Shown in pieces: positions 36,401-43,520 of a stretch of 64,000 nt of DNA. This DNA comes from Xanthomonas sp. 10-10 (GTDB lineage Bacteria > Pseudomonadota > Gammaproteobacteria > Xanthomonadales > Xanthomonadaceae): positions 3,534,001 through 3,598,000 of the forward strand of contig NZ_CP144460.1 in NCBI RefSeq assembly GCF_040182365.1, written 5' to 3'. The stretch's first letter is position 1; each line of letters starts with the position of its first letter. A program made the position numbers and the translations under genes. The notes beneath the pieces were generated by a model. It made no database searches, had not been told where the DNA came from, and worked only from the letters and a program-made list of their open reading frames with translations.

Positions 36401-37005
36401 AGCCCGTCGTAGTACGCCAAACCGCCGAGCGTCCCGATCCACATGCGCTCCCGGTCGTCCAGGGCCAGGGCGTAGACCGGATTGGGGTCTAGCGGATCCT
36501 CCATCCTGGACAGATCCAGTGAGCTGAAATTCCCCTTGGCATCCAGGCGCAAGACATTGCCGGTCGACATGCCGAGCCAGATCTCATCGCCCCGGCCGGC
36601 AATGGCATAGATATCTCCCGACCCCAGCGCGGGAACGTCGTCGGGCAGATATGCGGTGAATTTGCTGCGATCGGCGCTCAGCATCGCCAGCCCGGCGCCC
36701 GCCAGCGCCAGCCAGATGCGATCCTGGTCGTCGATATACATCGCCTGCAAGGCATTGCTGCGCAGCGAGTAGCGATCGGTCGGGTCGTTACGCCATACCT
36801 TGAACTCGGCACCGTCATACCGAACCAGGCCATCGGTGGTGGTCATCCACAGATAGCCCGCACGATCCTGTGCGATTGCGGTAATCATGGTCGAGGGCAG
36901 CCCTTCGGCCGCGCCCACGATGCGAAAGCGCGGGATCGCGGGCACCTCGGCCAGGGCCGGCACTGCCATCAGCGCAACCAGCAACCCCAGTAACAGACCA
37001 CGCAT
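33442..37005 (-). CDS. Hybrid histidine kinase 4 of the tandem array (propeller type)
   Basis: 1187 residues from ATG 37005 (MRGLLLGLLVALMAVPALAEVPAIPRF), with AGGA about 8 bases upstream. First gene of the kinase array. Signal peptide ending ALA|E; propeller ('RAGYLWMTTTDGLVRYDG', 'DRIWLALAGAGLAML', 'ERMWIGTLGGLAYYDG'); Y_Y_Y domain ('NRYRTRLKGFDTDWVEHG'); TM about 765-785; HisKA with H816; HATPase ('NLLFNAVKFTERG', 'GGSGLGLAI'); receiver with D1107 in 'LCDLDLPGLDG'. Like the others it lacks a fused DNA-binding domain, so output must be by phosphotransfer to an Hpt or response regulator outside the window. It diverges from yceI across a 96-base promoter region. Confidence 0.92.
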   Translation of the reverse strand: MRGLLLGLLVALMAVPALAEVPAIPRFRIVGAAEGLPSTMITAIAQDRAGYLWMTTTDGLVRYDGAEFKVWRNDPTDRYSLRSNALQAMYIDDQDRIWLALAGAGLAMLSADRSKFTAYLPDDVPALGSGDIYAIAGRGDEIWLGMSTGNVLRLDAKGNFSSLDLSRMEDPLDPNPVYALALDDRERMWIGTLGGLAYYDGLALHHVRPDGDASGINALQWVGQRLWTSSDTGLRYMDSSGGWHTPAWASMFATGNRVWTVADAGDGEFWLGTEQGLWHTRAGHPPAPVNNGDQPLVSNRHVTTIWRSPHGGIWVPLHGRGLAYLREDWRRTAAFKQVNDQGKGISCSLAPANRSGGLWQFDGSGRLLRYDTSSGALVQTGVQHPDLREMEVTSALEDRRGQLWLGNNQHALSRLDLATGELTHFIGDGPAEAALWIGEPGDGTVWAAFEQVIQRRDLVSGRVLETISSNDLHGLKELPYYQINMGPDGRVWISATGGLYAWHAETHRFMLVPGLDVDFIQRFVVKDRNRIWLYRPGSIEHWAQRNGVWKRVSRIRAAEGFPAMDAYGFELDALGRVWMSGARGLWRIDPRTTPAKIRSFSARDGLTSQEFSRSCLLMSNNGVLVGGTADGFTLMIDTNAPDVPSFTPQMRLEAVSVQQGDRRRALPIGGGFALVPSDRQLRVNMRLLSFIDPMANRYRTRLKGFDTDWVEHGAAGMREFSSLPPDDYVLEMQGVDPLGNASQVQSLRFSVLPPWWRSDLGIALTCMLGLLLSALLAAAYRHRVRMRAQWQLAQHKRELAEQASLAKTRFLATLGHEVRTPMTGVLGMSELLLQTPLDARQQGYAGAIQSAGKHLLRLVNDALDLARIEAGKLPLDNRDFDLRLLIGQAVELVRPSAEQKQLAFECELDDALPPALHGDASRVQQILLNLLFNAVKFTERGSVQLRVSALSQSPAQGIRLEVRDTGPGMSAEQRGRLFQRFEQAEGALTLARHGGSGLGLAICRELAAAMGGVVRVESELGQGACFVVELPLRWVATLPAAVATPAHAAAARDQAPLQLLLIEDDPTVAQVIVGLLQTRGHQVTHVLHGLAALAEVSTRSFDAGLCDLDLPGLDGAALVAQLRARGVRFPIVAVTARSDADAEPQAMAAGCNGFLRKPVTGELLANALARVLADAADLRNRGEGAVD

Positions 37006-37101
37006 GCGGGAATCCTTTCCACGTCCAGCCGGCATGCTCGCAATGGATCGTTGCAAGCGCAAGCCGCGCGCGCGGCACCGGGATGTGTCTAGAATCCGCC
37101 C

Positions 37102-37761
37102 ATGACGCCCTTCGCCCGCCTGCTGCTTCCCGCCCTGGCACTGACCAGCCTGGCCGCCTCCGCCGCACCGGTGCGCTATGCGCTGGATCCGGTGCACACC
37201 CGCGTGCTGTTCGCGATCGAACATGCCGGCTTTTCCAAGGCCCTGGGCACCGTGTCGGGCAGTAGCGGCACGCTGGTGTTCGACCCGGACGACTGGGCGT
37301 CCGCACGACTGGACGTGACGGTGCCGCTGCACCGCGCCGACCTGGGCGATGCCAAGTGGAACCAGGCCACCCTGGCACGCAACCTACTCGACGCCGAGCG
37401 TTTTCCCGACGCGCATTTCGTCTCCACGCGCGTGGAGGCCAGCGGCGAGAACCACGCCAAGGTCACCGGCAACCTGACCCTGCACGGCGTCACCCGCCCG
37501 GTGACCCTGGACGTCACCCTGAACGCGCTCAAGCGCCACCCGCTGCCGCCGTTTCGCCGCACTGCCGGGTTCTCGGCCACCGCCACGCTGAGCCGGGCGG
37601 AGTTCGGGATCGATGCATGGAAATCGATGATCGGCGACACCGTGGAACTGCGCATCGAAGCCGAAGCCGTGCGCGAAGGCCGTACCGACGACGACACAGC
37701 GCCGCCGCAAGCCGAACCCACCAGCCCTGACGCAGCTGCCAGCCCGGAATCGCGAACATGA
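37102..37761 (+). CDS. YceI family periplasmic protein (first copy)
   Basis: 219 residues from ATG 37102 with signal peptide (MTPFARLLLPALALTSLAASA). YceI fold, an elongated lipocalin-like barrel that binds long isoprenoids such as polyprenols and ubiquinone precursors: 'YALDPVHTRVLFAIEHAGFSKALGTVSGSSGTLVFDPDDW', 'FPDAHFVST', 'NLTLHGVTRPVTLDVTLN' and 'LSRAEFGIDAWKSMIGDTVELRIEAE' are typical. The last 25 residues are a Thr/Pro/Ala-rich tail not usual in the family. Its stop overlaps the cytochrome b561 start by four bases. Confidence 0.9.
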   Translation: MTPFARLLLPALALTSLAASAAPVRYALDPVHTRVLFAIEHAGFSKALGTVSGSSGTLVFDPDDWASARLDVTVPLHRADLGDAKWNQATLARNLLDAERFPDAHFVSTRVEASGENHAKVTGNLTLHGVTRPVTLDVTLNALKRHPLPPFRRTAGFSATATLSRAEFGIDAWKSMIGDTVELRIEAEAVREGRTDDDTAPPQAEPTSPDAAASPESRT

Positions 37762-38321
37762 CCCTGAAAAACATCGAGCGCTGGGGCGGTGTCAGCCAGG
37801 CCCTGCATTGGCTGATCGCCTTGCTGATTCTGGTGCTGGGCATCGTCGGCCTGACCATGGGCGAACTGCCCAAGACACCGAAATACTTCTGGGTCTACAC
37901 CGCGCACAAATCGGTGGGGCTGACCGTGCTGGCGCTGGTGATCGCGCGGCTGGGTTGGCGCCTGTACGCCGGCGCGCCGCCACCGGTGGCCGGCACGCCG
38001 CGCTGGCAGGAGCGCATTGCCGGGCTTACCCACTGGCTGCTGTACGGCATGATCTTCGCCATGCCGCTGTCGGGCTGGTTGTACGACTCCAGCAGCGGCC
38101 TGCGCCCGTTCCGCTGGTTCGGCCTGTTCGCAGTGCCCAAGCTCAGTGGCCCGGACGAGCAGCTACGTGCTACCTCACACGCCATCCACGAGTGGGGCTT
38201 CTGGTTGTTGATCGCCGTGGTGCTGGCACATGCCGGCGCGGCGCTGTATCACCACATTTTCCAGCGTGATGCCACATTGGCGCGGATGTTGCCACGCGGT
38301 TGGCTGTCCTCCAAACCCTAA
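37758..38321 (+). CDS. Cytochrome b561 (YceJ type)
   Basis: 187 residues from ATG 37758 (MTLKNIERWGGVSQALHWLIALLILVLG). Four-helix di-haem inner-membrane cytochrome; candidate haem-ligand histidines lie in 'QALHWLIAL', 'YTAHKSVGL', 'GLTHWLLYG' and 'HAIHEWGFWLLIAVVLAHAGAALYHH'. The family transfers electrons from membrane quinol to unknown acceptors, including superoxide in the E. coli b561. It is sandwiched between two yceI genes and translationally coupled to the first; the E. coli yceJ-yceI pair is the comparable arrangement. Confidence 0.9.
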   Translation: MTLKNIERWGGVSQALHWLIALLILVLGIVGLTMGELPKTPKYFWVYTAHKSVGLTVLALVIARLGWRLYAGAPPPVAGTPRWQERIAGLTHWLLYGMIFAMPLSGWLYDSSSGLRPFRWFGLFAVPKLSGPDEQLRATSHAIHEWGFWLLIAVVLAHAGAALYHHIFQRDATLARMLPRGWLSSKP

Positions 38322-38330
38322 GGATTCCCC

Positions 38331-38900
38331 ATGTCGTCCAAGTTGTTCGCCTCTCCCCTGCTGGTCGCCGCGTCGCTGGTCGCCACCTTCGCCACCGCGC
38401 CGGTGCTGGCCGCCGACTACGTCCAGGCCCCCGGCTCGACGCTGGTGTTTGCCAGCAAGTACGACGGCGAAGTGTTCACCGGCAAGTTCCCCGGCTTCGA
38501 TACCACGCTGAGTTTCGATCCGGCCAATCTGGCCGCAGCCAAGCTCGATGTGCGCATTCCGCTGGCCAGCGCGATCAGCGGCAACAACGATCGCGATTCG
38601 ACCTTGCAAGGCCCGGACTTTTTCAACGTCGCGAAGTTTGCCACCGCACGCTATCGCGCCGACAAATTCCGTGCGCTCGGCGGCAATCAATACGCGGCCG
38701 ACGGCACCCTGGAACTGCGCGGCGTCAGCAAGCCGGTCACGCTGACCTTCACCTGGACGCCGGGCGCGCAGCCCGTCTTGGCAGGCAAGGCGGTGGTAAA
38801 GCGGCTTGACTTCGGCGTGGGCGGCGGTGACTGGGCCGACACCAAGACCATCCCCAACGAAACCGCGATCAGCACCAAGGTCGTGTTGAAGGCGAAGTAA
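38331..38900 (+). CDS. YceI family periplasmic protein (second copy)
   Basis: 189 residues from ATG 38331 with signal peptide (MSSKLFASPLLVAASLVATFATAPVLA|A). YceI domain with 'GSTLVFASKYDGEVFTGKFPGFDTTLSFDPANL', 'LQGPDFFNVAKFATARY', 'DGTLELRGVSKPVTLTFTW' and 'DFGVGGGDWADTKTIPNETAI'. Only distantly similar to the first copy, so not a recent duplication. Nine bases downstream of the cytochrome b561 gene; the operon ends at the terminator at 38932. Confidence 0.92.
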   Translation: MSSKLFASPLLVAASLVATFATAPVLAADYVQAPGSTLVFASKYDGEVFTGKFPGFDTTLSFDPANLAAAKLDVRIPLASAISGNNDRDSTLQGPDFFNVAKFATARYRADKFRALGGNQYAADGTLELRGVSKPVTLTFTWTPGAQPVLAGKAVVKRLDFGVGGGDWADTKTIPNETAISTKVVLKAK

Positions 38901-38931
38901 GGCCACAGGCCGCAACCGGACGCGGCCACTG

Positions 38932-38967
38932 AGCGGCGGACTACCTCGTCGGGTCCGCCGCTTTTTT
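38932..38967 (+). terminator. Intrinsic terminator after yceI-b561-yceI
   Basis: Stem AGCGGCGGA (38932-38940) with TCCGCCGCT (38954-38962), a 13-base loop, then a run of six T ending at 38967. It is 31 bases after the second yceI stop. Confidence 0.88.
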
Positions 38968-39032
38968 ATGCCTGGTGATTGAATGACACCGCGCGACAGC
39001 TAGACTCGGCACTCGCCCAAAGGACGCCGACG

Positions 39033-39617
39033 ATGCGCACACACGGCACGTTGACCCGCTGGAATGCCGATCGTGGCTTTGGCTTCATCACGCCGGCCCA
39101 GCCAGGCGATGACCTGTTCGTGCATGTTTCCGCGTTCCCACGCGGCCTCGAGGCGCCGCGCATCGGCGAAGTGATCTCCTTCGAAACCGAGCCTGGTCCG
39201 GATGGTCGTCCGCGCGCGGTGCGCGTCGTGCGTGCCGGTACGCATGCGCACAGGCATGACGCCCCCGCGCGACGCAACACGGCACGCACGACGCCGGCAA
39301 AAGGACAACTCGGGCTTGGCAAGGTCTTGCTCATGATGCTGGTGCTCGGTGGCGGGGCGTTCGCCTACCAGCAGCGCGATTACCTGATCGATGCGTTTAC
39401 TCCGGCACCGGCACCCGAGCAGACGTCGCCGCAGGAGCGGCACGTAGCGGCCGCTCCTGCATCTGCTCCCACCTCTCAATACAGCTGTGGCGGGCGCACG
39501 CATTGCTCACAGATGACCTCCTGCGAAGATGCCACGTACGTGTTGCAGCATTGCCCAAATACGGCAATGGACGGTGATCACGATGGAGTGCCCTGCGAGC
39601 AGCAGTGGTGCCGTTGA
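39033..39617 (+). CDS. Cold-shock domain / TM / Excalibur fusion protein
   Basis: 194 residues from ATG 39033, with AAAGGA about 10 bases upstream. Residues 1-68 form a cold-shock domain with RNP1-like 'RGFGFIT' and RNP2-like 'LFVHVS'; a basic linker (70-95) precedes one transmembrane helix (about 97-113); after a Pro/Ala-rich stretch, residues 150-194 form a cysteine-rich Excalibur domain ending in the calcium-binding pattern D-x-D-x-D-G-x-x-C-E ('DGDHDGVPCE'). The topology implied is a nucleic-acid-binding domain inside and an Excalibur domain outside the inner membrane. An earlier in-frame ATG at 38979 lacks a good ribosome site. Exact function unknown. Confidence 0.85.
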   Translation: MRTHGTLTRWNADRGFGFITPAQPGDDLFVHVSAFPRGLEAPRIGEVISFETEPGPDGRPRAVRVVRAGTHAHRHDAPARRNTARTTPAKGQLGLGKVLLMMLVLGGGAFAYQQRDYLIDAFTPAPAPEQTSPQERHVAAAPASAPTSQYSCGGRTHCSQMTSCEDATYVLQHCPNTAMDGDHDGVPCEQQWCR

Positions 39618-39735
39618 ATCAATGCGGCCGACACCTTGAACGGGCGGCCGACAAGAATAATTTGTCAGCCGCACCTTGTTGGATGTGGTCAAAAGCGCAG
39701 GTCAAACGCTTAGTGAGTCGAGGGCGCGATGCCCT

Positions 39736-39902
39736 CACCGCACCAGACAGTTTGCTGGCTGCTTTACTCAAAACCCTGCACACCGACCATCTTGACTGGT
39801 CCTTGCCCGCCCACCGTCGTGAGGCCTTACGCGGCATGGATGCCGCGTAAGAGCTTAAAGGGACGTACCTGCAGCGTGTCCCGCGATGGTGGGTGGGCAA
39901 GG
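39736..39902 (+). repeat. Direct repeat copy A of a palindromic element
   Basis: Starts CACCGCACCAGACAG and ends in GTGGGTGGGCAAGG. It matches copy B at constant offset of 287 bases (B = 40023-40189) with scattered mismatches. Contains the palindrome TTACGCGGCATGGATGCCGC at its centre. A third partial unit in opposite orientation lies between the copies (39943-40015: GGGACACGCCG...GGCGGCATCCATGCCGCC). Confidence 0.75.
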
Positions 39903-40022
39903 CAGCAAACTCGCGGCGTCGCGGGCGCGGTGCCCTCACCGCTCGCGGGACACGCCGTAAACCCGTCCATGGGGGCTCGGTGGCGGCATCCATGCCGCCA
40001 ACGGTCCCGCAATCGGCGAGGA

Positions 40023-40189
40023 CACCGCACCAGACAGATTGCTGGCCGCTTTACTGAAAATCCTGCACACCGACCATCTCGACAGGCCCTTGCCCGCCCA
40101 CCGTCGCGGGACCTTACGCGGCATGGATGCCGCGTAAGAGCCTCCATGGACGGATTCACGGCGTGTCCCGCGATGGTGGGCGGGCAAGG
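40023..40189 (+). repeat. Direct repeat copy B with long hairpin
   Basis: Copy of the element at 39736. Outer arms CTTGCCCGCCCACC[G]TCGCG.. at 40089-40112 and the complementary 40165-40188 pair over 24 bases with one mismatch; between them CTTACGCGGCAT / ATGCCGCGTAAG forms a second, inner palindrome. The whole could fold as a long cruciform or RNA hairpin. Non-coding, not an insertion sequence; no transposase is nearby. Confidence 0.78.
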
Positions 40190-40325
40190 GCCCTGCAGCC
40201 AAGTGGCAGATCGGCCGCTCTGCAGCTAAGGCCCAGATCATCCGCTCTGCACCAGGCCGGCGCGAAGTCGTTTTTCAGCCACCCTGAATCCAAATCTGGC
40301 GCGTACCGGGTGCGCAAACGCCGCA

Positions 40326-40559
40326 TCATCGCGTGCCGGCATTCAACCACTCGCGCAAACGCCGGCTGTCGAACGGCCAGTCCAGCTCGCGCCCATCCGC
40401 ATCGCGCAGCACTGGCACGCGCTCCCCGTAAGCGGCCTCAAGCGCCGCATCGTCGTCGATGAAGACGCTACTGAACTCGCCCGCGCGCGCCTGCGCCAGC
40501 GCCTCCACGGCCTGGTCGCACAGGTGGCACTCGTCGCGCTGATAAAGAGTCAAGGCCAT
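40326..40559 (-). CDS. Small glutaredoxin-like protein
   Basis: 77 residues from ATG 40559 ([21 protein letters not shown]). Thioredoxin-fold protein of the DUF836/glutaredoxin-like family, with the redox motif C-H-L-C at residues 11-14 and the cis-proline in '[11 protein letters not shown]' followed by '[14 protein letters not shown]'. Probably a cytosolic thiol-disulphide oxidoreductase. Divergent from sdaA across 85 bases. Confidence 0.9.
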   Translation of the reverse strand: MALTLYQRDECHLCDQAVEALAQARAGEFSSVFIDDDAALEAAYGERVPVLRDADGRELDWPFDSRRLREWLNAGTR

Positions 40560-40644
40560 TGGAAGGTCCCATGCTGCGCTGCAGCCATGCTGCAATCGCC
40601 GACCGACTAGAATAGCCGCCTTTACGCTCACCTCTCCGGCAAGC

Positions 40645-42027
40645 ATGGCTGTCAGCACGTTCGACCTGTTCAAGATCGGCATCGGTCCGAGTTCCTCCCA
40701 CACCGTGGGGCCGATGCGCGCCGCAGAACGCTTCGTGCATCGCTGGCTGCTCGATGCCGGTCGCCTGCAGGACGTGGTGCGCATCCGCGCCGAAGTCTTT
40801 GGCTCGCTGGCCCTGACCGGCCGCGGCCATGGCACCGACAAGGCCGTGCTGCTCGGGCTGGAAGGCCACCGCCCCAACCTGATCGACCCGGACATCATCC
40901 CCGCCACGCTGGAGCGCATCCGCTCCAGCAAGCGCATCGCCCTGATGGGGCAGTACGAAATCGGCTTCGACGAGAAGCGCGACCTGCCGATGAACAAGCG
41001 GCAGAAGCTGCCTTACCACACCAACGGCATGCGCTTCACCGCGTACACCGCCGACGATAGCGTGATTGCCACGCGCGATTACTACTCGGTGGGCGGCGGT
41101 TTTGTGGTCAACCAGGACGACGCCGCCGACGACCGCATCGTGGCCGACGAGACACCGCTGCCCTACCCGTTCCTCAGCGGCGACGAACTGCTGGCGCAAT
41201 GCGCGCGCAGCGGCCTGAGCATCGCCGCGCTGATGTTCGAAAACGAAAAGAGCTGGCGCAGCGAAGACGAGATCCGCAGCGGACTGCGCGAACTGTGGGC
41301 AGCCATGCAGTCCTGCGTGGAGCGCGGTATCCGCCAGGAAGGCACCTTGCCGGGTGGCCTGAACGTGTCGCGTCGCGCACCGGCGCTGTACCGCGAACTG
41401 TCGTCCAAACCGGAAGCGGCCATGCGCGACCCGCTGACCACGCTGGACTGGGTCAATCTCTACGCGCTCGCCGTCAACGAAGAGAACGCGGCCGGTGGCC
41501 GCGTGGTCACCGCCCCCACCAACGGCGCGGCCGGCATCATCCCGGCGGTGCTGCATTACTTCGACCGCTTCTGCCCCGGCGCATCCGAACAGCGCATCTT
41601 CGATTTCCTGCTCACCGCTGCGGCCATCGGCATTCTCTACAAGGAGAACGCCTCCATTTCCGGTGCCGAAGTCGGCTGCCAGGGCGAAGTGGGAGTGGCC
41701 TGCTCGATGGCCGCCGGCGGCCTGGTCGCCGCGCTAGGCGGCAACCCGGGCCAGATCGAAAATGCTGCGGAAATCGGCATGGAACACAACCTGGGCCTGA
41801 CCTGCGACCCGATCGGCGGGCTGGTGCAAATCCCATGCATCGAACGCAATGCGATGGGTGCAGTGAAAGCCATCAACGCCAGCCGCATGGCCATGCGCGG
41901 CGACGGCAAGCACAAGGTCTCGCTGGACAAGGTCATCAAGACCATGCGCGACACCGGCCGCGACATGCAGGACAAATACAAGGAAACCAGCCGCGGCGGC
42001 CTGGCGGTGAACGTCATCGAGTGCTGA
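40645..42027 (+). CDS. sdaA: L-serine ammonia-lyase (iron-sulphur type)
   Basis: 460 residues from ATG 40645 ([30 protein letters not shown]). Single-chain serine dehydratase deaminating L-serine to pyruvate and ammonia with an oxygen-labile 4Fe-4S cluster. The N-terminal beta domain carries the hallmark '[13 protein letters not shown]'; the C-terminal alpha domain has '[15 protein letters not shown]', '[24 protein letters not shown]' and '[27 protein letters not shown]', which supply the cluster cysteines. Full length for the family. A TAGAAT hexamer at 40608-40613 is a plausible -10. Confidence 0.96.
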   Translation: MAVSTFDLFKIGIGPSSSHTVGPMRAAERFVHRWLLDAGRLQDVVRIRAEVFGSLALTGRGHGTDKAVLLGLEGHRPNLIDPDIIPATLERIRSSKRIALMGQYEIGFDEKRDLPMNKRQKLPYHTNGMRFTAYTADDSVIATRDYYSVGGGFVVNQDDAADDRIVADETPLPYPFLSGDELLAQCARSGLSIAALMFENEKSWRSEDEIRSGLRELWAAMQSCVERGIRQEGTLPGGLNVSRRAPALYRELSSKPEAAMRDPLTTLDWVNLYALAVNEENAAGGRVVTAPTNGAAGIIPAVLHYFDRFCPGASEQRIFDFLLTAAAIGILYKENASISGAEVGCQGEVGVACSMAAGGLVAALGGNPGQIENAAEIGMEHNLGLTCDPIGGLVQIPCIERNAMGAVKAINASRMAMRGDGKHKVSLDKVIKTMRDTGRDMQDKYKETSRGGLAVNVIEC

Positions 42028-42172
42028 GTCTGCCGGTGGCATGATGCGATCAGAACGCATCGCACCACGCCAGGTTGATCCAGCAATTGGCGCCACTGCA
42101 GTAGCGCTCACCCGGCCTGCGCCTGCGGCAGAAAACAAGCCCGCATCGCCATGCCATTCCGCAGAAGCCCCC

Positions 42173-42196
42173 CCTTCTCCCGCCTGCGGGAGAAGG
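42173..42196. repeat. Palindromic repeat CCTTCTCCCGC-ct-GCGGGAGAAGG
   Basis: Perfect 11-base inverted repeat with a 2-base centre, followed by TGCCCGAAGGGCGGATGAGGG. The combination is a widely dispersed intergenic element in xanthomonad genomes. It lies in the 294-base gap between sdaA and the hydrolase gene, where no other feature is apparent; it could stop sdaA transcription although there is no T-run. Confidence 0.65.
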
Positions 42197-42321
42197 TGCC
42201 CGAAGGGCGGATGAGGGCAAGTCAGCCCACCACACCCCCTAGCCGTCGCACTGCCCGGATCCACGCCTCCACCACGGTGCGTCCTGTAGCCTTCCGGCAC
42301 GGACCCCGGATGGAGAACACG

Positions 42322-43317
42322 ATGCGACATCTCGCCTGTGCACTCGCACTGACCCTGGCCTGCGGCCCGCTGATGGCTCAGCAAGCCAGCTACGGCCCGC
42401 GTCTTGAAGGCTTCGATTACCCCTACCCGGTCAAGACGTACGTGTTCACCTCGCAGCAGCAGCCGCTGGAAATGGCGTACCTGGATGTCGCACCCACCGG
42501 CAAGCCGAACGGACGCACCGCCGTGCTGCTGCATGGCAAGAATTTCTGCGCGGCCACCTGGGAATCCAGCATCGCGGCCCTGAGCAAGGCTGGCTACCGC
42601 GTGATCGCGCCGGACCAGGTGGGCTTCTGCAAATCCAGCAAACCGGCCGCCTATCAGTTCTCGTTCGCGCAGCTGGCCGACAATACCCACGCATTGCTGA
42701 AAACACTGGGGATCGACCGCGCAGTGGTCGTCGGCCACTCGATGGGCGGCATGCTCGCGATCCGCTACGCACTGATGTACCCGCAGGCCACCGAACACCT
42801 CGCCCTGGTCGACCCGATTGGACTGGAAGACTGGAAGGCCGAAGGCGTTCCATGGCGCAGCGTGGATGCCTGGTACGACAACGAGCTCAAGAGCAGTTTC
42901 GAGCGCATCAAAAAATATCAGATGGACGTGTACTACGCCGGTCAATGGAAGCCCGAATTCGAACGCTGGGCGCGCATGCAGGCCGGCATGTCGCTGGGCA
43001 ACGGCAAGCAGGCGGTCGCCTGGAATCAGGCGCTGACTTACGACATGGTGTTCAACCAACCGGTCGTGTATGAGCTGCCCAAGCTGACGGTACCGACCAC
43101 GCTGTTCATCGGCCTCAAGGACCGCACCGCGATCGGCAAGGACACCGCACCGCCGCAGGTCAAGGCGCGCGTCGGCGACTACACCAAGCTGGGCAAGCAG
43201 GCAGCTGCGGCCATTCCGAAGGCGACCCTGATCGAATTTGCCGACCTGGGGCACTCGCCGCAGGTACAGGACCCCGCGCGTTTCAATGCCGCACTGTTGA
43301 AGGCCATCGCGCAGTAA
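42322..43317 (+). CDS. Secreted alpha/beta hydrolase
   Basis: 331 residues. ATG 42322 (MRHLACALALTLACGPLMAQQ) is preferred over 42310 because GGAG sits 8 bases upstream and the signal peptide is then complete. Alpha/beta-hydrolase fold: oxyanion region 'VLLHGKNFCAATWES', nucleophile elbow G-H-S-M-G-G with S140, a probable acid in 'GLKDRTAIGKD', and catalytic His in 'ADLGHSPQ' near the C-terminus. Predicted periplasmic or extracellular esterase/lipase-like hydrolase; substrate unknown. No operon partner. Confidence 0.88.
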   Translation: MRHLACALALTLACGPLMAQQASYGPRLEGFDYPYPVKTYVFTSQQQPLEMAYLDVAPTGKPNGRTAVLLHGKNFCAATWESSIAALSKAGYRVIAPDQVGFCKSSKPAAYQFSFAQLADNTHALLKTLGIDRAVVVGHSMGGMLAIRYALMYPQATEHLALVDPIGLEDWKAEGVPWRSVDAWYDNELKSSFERIKKYQMDVYYAGQWKPEFERWARMQAGMSLGNGKQAVAWNQALTYDMVFNQPVVYELPKLTVPTTLFIGLKDRTAIGKDTAPPQVKARVGDYTKLGKQAAAAIPKATLIEFADLGHSPQVQDPARFNAALLKAIAQ

Positions 43318-43520
43318 TTGCAACAGCGCACGGCAATCGGCTGCCGTGCGTTACTTCTCCTGCCAACGCAGCCCGGGCACTGCCGGTTGCGGCCATCACG
43401 CAGCGTTTGAAGACGACCACGGCAGGCAACCGCAGCACAGGCCGCAGCCATCCAAGACGACCGCACCAATCAGCGCTAAGCCCGCGACAGAACCAACGCT
43501 TCTGCCGCGCAACGCAAACA

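Larger units (their letters stand above)
39618..40325. other. Long intergenic region filled with repeats
   Basis: 708 bases between the cold-shock/Excalibur gene and the convergent glutaredoxin gene. No gene is supportable; most of it is made of the repeat units annotated at 39736-40190. Confidence 0.7.

Noticed and set aside
26167..37005. Kinases 2, 3 and 4 all have exactly 3564 bp
   Set aside because: Striking at first, but the internal positions of the phosphorylation sites differ (H831/H819/H816, D1118/D1103/D1107), so the equal total length is coincidence or start-choice dependent, not recent duplication.
39618..40325. CRISPR-like array suggested by two regularly spaced repeats
   Set aside because: Repeat units are 167 bp, imperfect and only two full copies plus one inverted partial; no short repeat-spacer pattern and no cas genes.
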